Source: Chlamydomonas sphaeroides
Lineage: Eukaryota > Chlorophyta > Chlorophyceae > Chlamydomonadales > Chlamydomonadaceae
Length of the DNA stretch: 64,000 nucleotides
Reading direction: 5' to 3'
Assembly (NCBI GenBank): GCA_001662425.1
Contig: BDDC01000079.1
Location: 61,035 to 125,034, forward strand
Position 1 is the stretch's first letter. Each line of letters begins with the position of its first letter. Both the position numbers and the translations under genes were made by a program. The notes below the pieces were generated by a model. The model had not been told where the DNA came from. It ran no database searches and was given only the letters and a program-made list of their open reading frames with translations. Of the stretch, positions 58,502 to 64,000 are shown piece after piece.

Positions 58502-61500
58502 GTCCGGCGTTGGCAGCCCTGGACAACCACTTGCCCGCAGGCGCAGCGCTCGCTCGCTCGTGCATGTCGGCTGCGGCGCTGTGCTGAGACCTGTGTGCGT
58601 GCGTGTTCGGCAGTGACGGCGGGGCTAGCGCCCAGCTCTTGCCGCGCGTGCGTGCCGCTACAATGTGGCTCCCGCCTGCTGGATGCGCCATGGACAGTGC
58701 CCGCGTGGCGGAGGTCATCACCGGGTTCGTTGCTGCGGCAGCCGACCTTGCTTGCTGCGCGATGGAGCGAGCTGGGGCCAGGGCGCGATAAAGCCATTGG
58801 GCGTCATCAAGCAGGCCGCCGGCCGGCCGCCGCGGTTGAATGGACTTGAAAGCCGGCGCGCGCGCTCACCGCGCGCGCAGGGGCTCCCATAACGTCTTGC
58901 GACATTTTGACATTCCTATTGCTGCCCTGGTGCATGTATGCGGTGGGATAGGCTGATATTCCGTCGGCGCTAGCTTGGGGCCGATCGAAAAGCAGGTGGC
59001 GAAGGGCTTAGCCGGCCGTCCGGCTAGGCTCGCTCGTCCGAGTCGCCGCCAAGCCGGGCAAGTACGGCTGCGTATGCAGGCTGCGGCACGCGTTGCTTGG
59101 AGTGATTGCGCTATTGCGAATGACGCTACGTGAGGGTTGGCGTTGAGCGGCGACGCAAAACGCGCGGGGCCCACTGGCGCCAGCCGCGCGTCTGTGCTTG
59201 GCGCCGGGCTGGGCTTGGCTGGGGTGGCGTCCGAGCAATGGTTGCAGTGCAAGGGGCAGCGGTAGGCCGTGGAGCGCAGGAGCGTAAGCGCAGCTGCTGT
59301 TGCTGTGCTGGGTTGATTGGGCATATGACATCCTATCGATTAAAGCAGCCTGCCGGTCGCTGATGCGAGTGTGCGCGTGAGATGTGACGACGTCAAGAGA
59401 GCTATGGCTCGGCCGCTCATGCGGTCTGGTCCGGCAGCAGGCAGCAGGGCTTCGTTTGCATAACGTTTGCATAAGGATTTTACAATGCACGCACGTACTG
59501 TGAGGGCATCGGAGACCATTTGAACGGGAGCTGTGGAGAGACGGTCAGCGGCGGCGTCCTTGCCGCTTGCCTTCCCGAGCTATTGCTGTTGTTTCTTGAG
59601 GATCTCTGCGGCGGGCGGCTGTGTGCGGCGCCGGACGCCTCGCAACGCCTCGAACCATGAGGCGTGCATCGGGTGGGGGTGTTCGCCCCTCGTTGCGGAA
59701 TCTACGTCGAGCTTGGTGGTGCTCTGCGCGCGCCGCCTGGTGCTGCAGCAGGGTTTGCCCTAAATTAATTGACCGGTCTATGGGCCGGTGGGGAGTGAGC
59801 AGGCCTTGGCGCGGTGTGGCAAATGCACGCAGTGAGGCGGCTAGGACGCTTTAGACGCTGCGTTGGCTGCTGCATGTGGTGCTGCCGTTGCTTATGTCAT
59901 GCACGTGATAATGGAGAGCGTGCCTGCCAACCGGAGTGATTGCGAGGAATTTAGGAGAGTACGGCGGTGGGCACCGGAGGTTATTTACGGACAGCGAGAG
60001 AGAAGATCAAAGAGAGCGATCGAGCGACGGACGACGGAGAGCTGCGTGGCACGCGCTGCATGCGGCTGCGGCCATCGCAGCAGCAGCGGCTAGCATCTTC
60101 AGTTTGATCGTCGTCATGCAGCGCAGCAGTGTGTCACCTAGCTAGGGTTGCGGTGAGGTCTGCTGGTGTGTTGGGACGGTGAGCGAGGTTCCAAGCAATA
60201 CGGTAAAGGGCCGGCGGCGACTGGACGTTTTCTACCTGTCAGGAGCATCAGAAGCTGCGCGTGCGTGCCGCTCGTCTCGCTCGATTGGGGCGTGGAATAG
60301 AATGAAGGCCGCCAGCAGAGCATAGAGGATTGCCGAATGGGGCTGTAATTCCCCCCTGCTGTCGAGATGATTTCCTCTCCCCGCTGCCAGTGATGTGTTG
60401 CCTGAGCGAGCTTCGCCCTGCGCACGTGGCGGGCTGGGCCCGGCACACGCACAGGGAAATCGATGCAGGCATGCAGCAGGAGTCCGAGGTGGGGCGCTGG
60501 ATGCCTCAAGTTCAAAATCTTCACTGGGTGCTCCGGTCGGAAGGGCCCGACGACGTGCGTGTTGACGTCCATGCCTCATGCAACTGCCATGAAACCGCCA
60601 CACGTACGGCACCTGCCTCTGCTGTGTCTGTTGTAGCCTGTGCTGGGCCCCTCAGCAGCATCAGGACCCACGCGGTGGTGGGCGTGGGGGCTCGCCCCAG
60701 ACACGCCCGCCCTCCTGAATATAACGACACGTGTTGCACACGAGTCGTAACCATTTCTATTTCTATTTCTACCCACGCGGGTATCACTCGACGCTCAGGC
60801 TGTGTCCCTGCGTGCAACTTCTCTCAACCACCCGATCAACCTGTGCTCTCGTGCTCGGCAATGGCTTTCAAGTTGATCTGTGGGTATCACAGGGTGTACC
60901 GTGAGCGCTGGACGCGCGTGCTCTCACCAATCTCAGGTAAAAGTCTGAGGCTGAGCCCGTCCTCCGGCTTCTGGCCACGTAAGCACCGTGCAATCCTTTG
61001 GCCCAGCCATTCCGTCGTCTTCCGCCCTGACTGCCGCAACAGCCCCACCACAGCACATCGCATGCAGTCGCTCGGCGCACCATGTGCCGCGCGGCCATGA
61101 TGCGCAAGACCGCACTCGTTCCCGTCTTGAGGCATCAATGGTCCTCAACAAAAAAGGCCGCAGTGCCAATGCGGCACACGCGCCATTCATCCTCACGCAC
61201 TGCTGGCGTCCATGTGGGCCTCCATCAAAGCCCAGCCAGCCCTCTCCACACACGCCTTCAACATGTCAACCATGCAAAGGTGCGCGCGCAGCGCACACAC
61301 GAGGCAACGCAGACACGGGCGCGCCGTCGCCACGCACCCCTCGCCAGCTACGCGCCGGACCGCTAAGCGACGACACGCCGGCTACGCAGCCGGCTCTGCT
61401 ATACGACAACACACCAGCCACACGGCTGGCTCCTCTGTACGACAACACGCCAGCCACAAAGCCGGCTCCGCTATACGGCGACGCGCCGGCCACACAGCCA

Positions 61501-61778
61501 GCCCTCTCTACGTCTTCCCGCGGCCCCAGCACGCGACATGGTGTTGGGGACATGGTCGTGGGGTTCTTCTCCGCACCTCACGACCCTGCAAACCCCTCCC
61601 GAAGCACATACAGCGCATGCTGCTCATGCGGCTCGTGCGTGTGGATCACAAGTAAAACAATACGGCCCTCCCCTGCTATCCCATTCCATGCACTTGCGCT
61701 GTGTCTCCAATGTGCACCTCCACGTGCCGGCACCGCCTCGCCGCAGCCCCCTCGCCGCCTCCGCGTGCCAACGGCGCC
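58502..61778. other. intergenic between convergent genes
   Basis: It holds the 3' regions of the Pro/Ala-rich gene (+) and the amidohydrolase gene (-). A plus-strand TGTAA lies at about 60344, and a 36-bp tandem repeat occurs at 61369-61508. No convincing exon was found. Confidence 0.45.
61369..61508. repeat. 36-bp tandem repeat, about 3.9 units
   Basis: Units begin at 61369, 61405, 61441 and 61477. On the plus strand each can be read as a 12-residue motif DNTPATxxAPLY, with conservative changes. No surrounding gene could be modelled, so coding is not claimed. Confidence 0.8.
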
Positions 61779-63699
61779 TCACTGACGCCCGATCGCCGCC
61801 TCCGTCACGTCCTCAATCAGCATCGCCGCGTGCTTTGCCGCATCCGCCATCAGGGCCTGTCAGGGGTCGGTTGCCGTACATGTTGGCAGGCGTCCCGTAC
61901 GTACTTGCAGGTAGCGTGCCGTACAAATCATCGTCGCTCAACAGCAGTGTCGAGCGGTGCCGCGGTGGGCTCAGACCATTGCCACGCACCAACGCTAGCA
62001 CGCCCTCACGTCGTACAACACGGCCCCAAGGCGCAGGACCGGTCGTGCCCACATTTCCTGCTCGCCCTCCGGCCGCCGCTGCCCAGAATTGCCTAGGTCA
62101 TGGGCTGGATAGCTAGTGACATGCCAACCGTTCGCTGCATGCGATCGCTCACCTCCAGGTCGAAGGCCTTGCCGGTGCGGGCGTCCAGCAGCTGCCCGCG
62201 CTCCACGACCACATGGCCGTCGATGATGGACCAGGCCACGTTGCCCATCGAGGGCGCGACCAGCAGCAGCGCAGCCACCGGATCCACCTCTGCGGGGTTT
62301 GGCGGCAGGGGATGGGTCGTGTCCCCGTAAGTACCAGGACGGCAGCACGTGCGCTGAAGAGTGGAGAGTGGTGGAGGCTGTCGGCGGCGGCGCGCATGGC
62401 GAGCGGTAGCGCGCGCTTGTGGCAGGCCGCAGGCCGGTTGCGATTGCGGTCTGATCTGAGCGAAGCAGCCCACACAGCGACCGGGGCGCCCACCTGTGCC
62501 CACAAAGGCCAGGTTGCCGGCGGTCTTGAAGCCCACAATGTCGGCCGCGTAGCCGGGCGCCACCTGGGGGCGCACGAGGAGGTGGGGCATGGGGAGGCGG
62601 GAAAGGGGCGAGTGAGGGTCAGAGCATACGGGGAGGGGCCCGAGGGGGGAGACACGCACGAACAGGATGGCGTGAGGCCGTGTGCGGCTGTGGCCGTGAG
62701 GACGCTGGACTGCCAGGGAGCTGCGGCGGAAGGGCGCGTGCTGCGAGCCGCCACGGCGGTACCCCCCAGACCCACGGGTCCCTCGCCGCCCTGCATGCCG
62801 CCGCACCTGGCCGATCACGTCCGCGCGGCCCAGGTTGCCGGCGCCGCCCACCGTGGCGATGCGCAGGGCCTCCCTGCAGCGGCGTCATGCACACGCAGAC
62901 ACCGGGCGGGCAGGCCAGGCCAGGCCAGGCGGTTGGGAGGCGGCCGACGGGCCCCGACAGGTAGGCGCCACTGCTGCCTGCAAGCCTGGTGCGGCCGCCC
63001 ACGACCACAGGCTGCCGGACCAACCACTTCAGGCCCTCGCAAGACGCCCCACCCCACACCTCCTAGCCTCCTAGCTCCCCATTCCACACCTCCTAGCCTC
63101 CTAGCTCCCGACCCCACACCTCCTAGCCTCCTAGCTCCCGACCCCACACCCCCTAGCCTCCTAGCTCCCGACCCCACACCCCCTAGCCTCCTAGCTCCCG
63201 ACCCCATACCTCCTAGCCTCCTAGCCCCCTGGTGCCACGCCCGCCCTGCCCCTGCCACCACATGCCCCCCCCCTCGTGCCGCCGCACCTGACGCCCAGCT
63301 GCTTGGGGTTGCCGCCCGCCCGCTGCAGCAGCAGCGCCAGGCGCGCCTCGGCCATGATGTTGCTGCTGTCGCTGCTGCAGGCGCCGTCGATCCCCAGCCC
63401 CACGTTGACGCCCTGGTCCAGCATGGCCCTGGGGAAGGGCAGCGGAGGGAAGGGGCGCGCAGGTGGCACATCAGCTTGATGCCGTTAGCACATGGTTGTA
63501 GAGGTAGTGATGAGGTGGCGCTGGTGAGTGAGCAGCAACGACGCGGGGCAAGCGGCCCCAGCGCAAGGCCGCCGCCAGCACGGCCGGCCGGACCCCACCT
63601 GATGGGCGCGATGCCGGAGGCCAGGCGCGTGTTGGAGGAGGGGCAGTGCGCGACGCCGATGCCGCGCTCCGCAAATAAGCTGCGCTCCGACTCGTTGAG
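61779..63699 (-). CDS. amidohydrolase of the 8-oxoguanine deaminase / hydroxyatrazine hydrolase group, 5' truncated by window
   Basis: Exons: 63699-63599, 63428-63288, 62873-62807, 62563-62494, 62289-62153 and 61856-61779 (TGA). Phases close to 197 visible residues, roughly the C-terminal 40-45% of a typical approximately 450-residue enzyme. Diagnostic motifs: [18 protein letters not shown], then [20 protein letters not shown] with the metal-binding Asp and the SSDSSN signature of this subgroup, [39 protein letters not shown], and the composite-domain end [19 protein letters not shown]. Family members hydrolytically deaminate purine-like or s-triazine rings with a bound metal. The metal-binding HxH and catalytic Glu exons lie beyond 64000. 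The last exon encodes a short helix, [19 protein letters not shown]. Confidence 0.85.
63061..63230. repeat. 30-bp minisatellite, about 5.7 units, in intron
   Basis: TCCTAGCCTCCTAGCTCCCG followed by ACCCCACACC repeats with few changes, inside the amidohydrolase intron between 63287 and 62874. Confidence 0.9.
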
Positions 63700-64000
63700 C
63701 TGCGGCGGCGACCGCGGCAGCAGGGCACAGAGTGGAGCATTGGCGGCCTAGGGCACGGCGGGAGCCGGTCAGCGCGCCGGTGCCCGAAGGTGCCAAAGCC
63801 CCGGCGGCCGCTTTCAAATGTTCCCAACTATCCAACACCCCCCTGCGCCCCTGCTGGTGGCTAGCCGCGCCTAGCCTCCAATGGTCCGGTCCGACTGCCG
63901 CGGCCGGCCAAAATGCCAGAGCCCCACCCTCCCCCACCAGCCTCGCGCAAACGCATCCCTGCCGTGCACACCACCCACCCACCCACCCACCCACCCACCC
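63700..64000. other. amidohydrolase intron sequence at window edge, ending in (CCCA)n
   Basis: The region just upstream of the acceptor at 63700 shows no further exon. A CCCA tetranucleotide run fills about 63970-64000. Confidence 0.6.

Noticed and set aside
60988..61785. 265-codon plus-strand frame containing the 36-bp repeat
   Set aside because: It overlaps the 3' flank of the amidohydrolase gene, has no domain and owes its length to repeat and GC bias.
1..64000. tRNA or rRNA genes, CRISPR arrays, bacterial operons, viral or retroelement proteins
   Set aside because: No tRNA B-box, spacer-repeat array, Shine-Dalgarno-ordered gene cluster, reverse transcriptase or capsid motif was seen on either strand.

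Overview
This window is nuclear DNA from a GC-rich green alga, most likely a chlorophycean of the Chlamydomonas/volvocine type. The genes are cut by many short introns with GTGAGT-, GTGCGN- or GTACGG-type donors and CCGCAG-type acceptors. TGTAA polyadenylation-like motifs follow some genes, and several proteins carry very long Ala/Gly/Ser/Pro-rich tails. No bacterial operons, tRNA or rRNA genes, or CRISPR arrays were seen. One run of 340 Ns (49844-50183) marks an assembly gap. All exon models were built by eye. Apart from one ankyrin-like remnant, intron phases close for every chain of exons listed, which is the main support for them.

Layout: (1) 216-3433 (+), the 3' part of an ADP-glucose pyrophosphorylase-type gene. 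(2) 7262-15256 (-), a flavin-dependent monooxygenase whose frame runs on into an approximately 1,660-residue low-complexity extension. (3) 17130-20911 (-), a Golgi-type GT61/DUF563 glycosyltransferase. (4) 21497-23991 (-), a single-pass coiled-coil membrane protein of unknown family. (5) 24546-25438 (+), an ankyrin-like remnant with an in-frame stop. (6) 26941-31760 (+), a single-pass surface-type protein with a Cys-containing ectodomain and a giant cytoplasmic tail; its 5' end is unresolved. (7) 34917-37631 (-), a DUF506/PDDEXK_6 protein. (8) 38256-43624 (+), an amino-acid/auxin-permease (AAAP) transporter. (9) 46350-51473 (-), a secretory protein resembling the DUF7164 group. (10) 55650-58501 (+), a Pro/Ala-rich protein with a possible nuclear localisation signal. 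(11) 61779 to beyond 63699 (-), an 8-oxoguanine-deaminase/hydroxyatrazine-hydrolase-like amidohydrolase, cut by the window edge.

The genes do not form one pathway. Three concern carbohydrates or glycoconjugates (starch precursor synthesis, a GT61 transferase, a DUF7164-like putative transferase), one is a transporter, one salvages or degrades purine-like rings, and the rest are of unknown role. The least ordinary signals are structural: the monooxygenase with its giant tail, an intron with terminal inverted repeats and a recurrent GTACGGCA motif at or beside splice donors (possibly introner-like), a two-copy dispersed element whose copies sit between different direct repeats, and diverged copies of both ends of one exon in its flanking introns.
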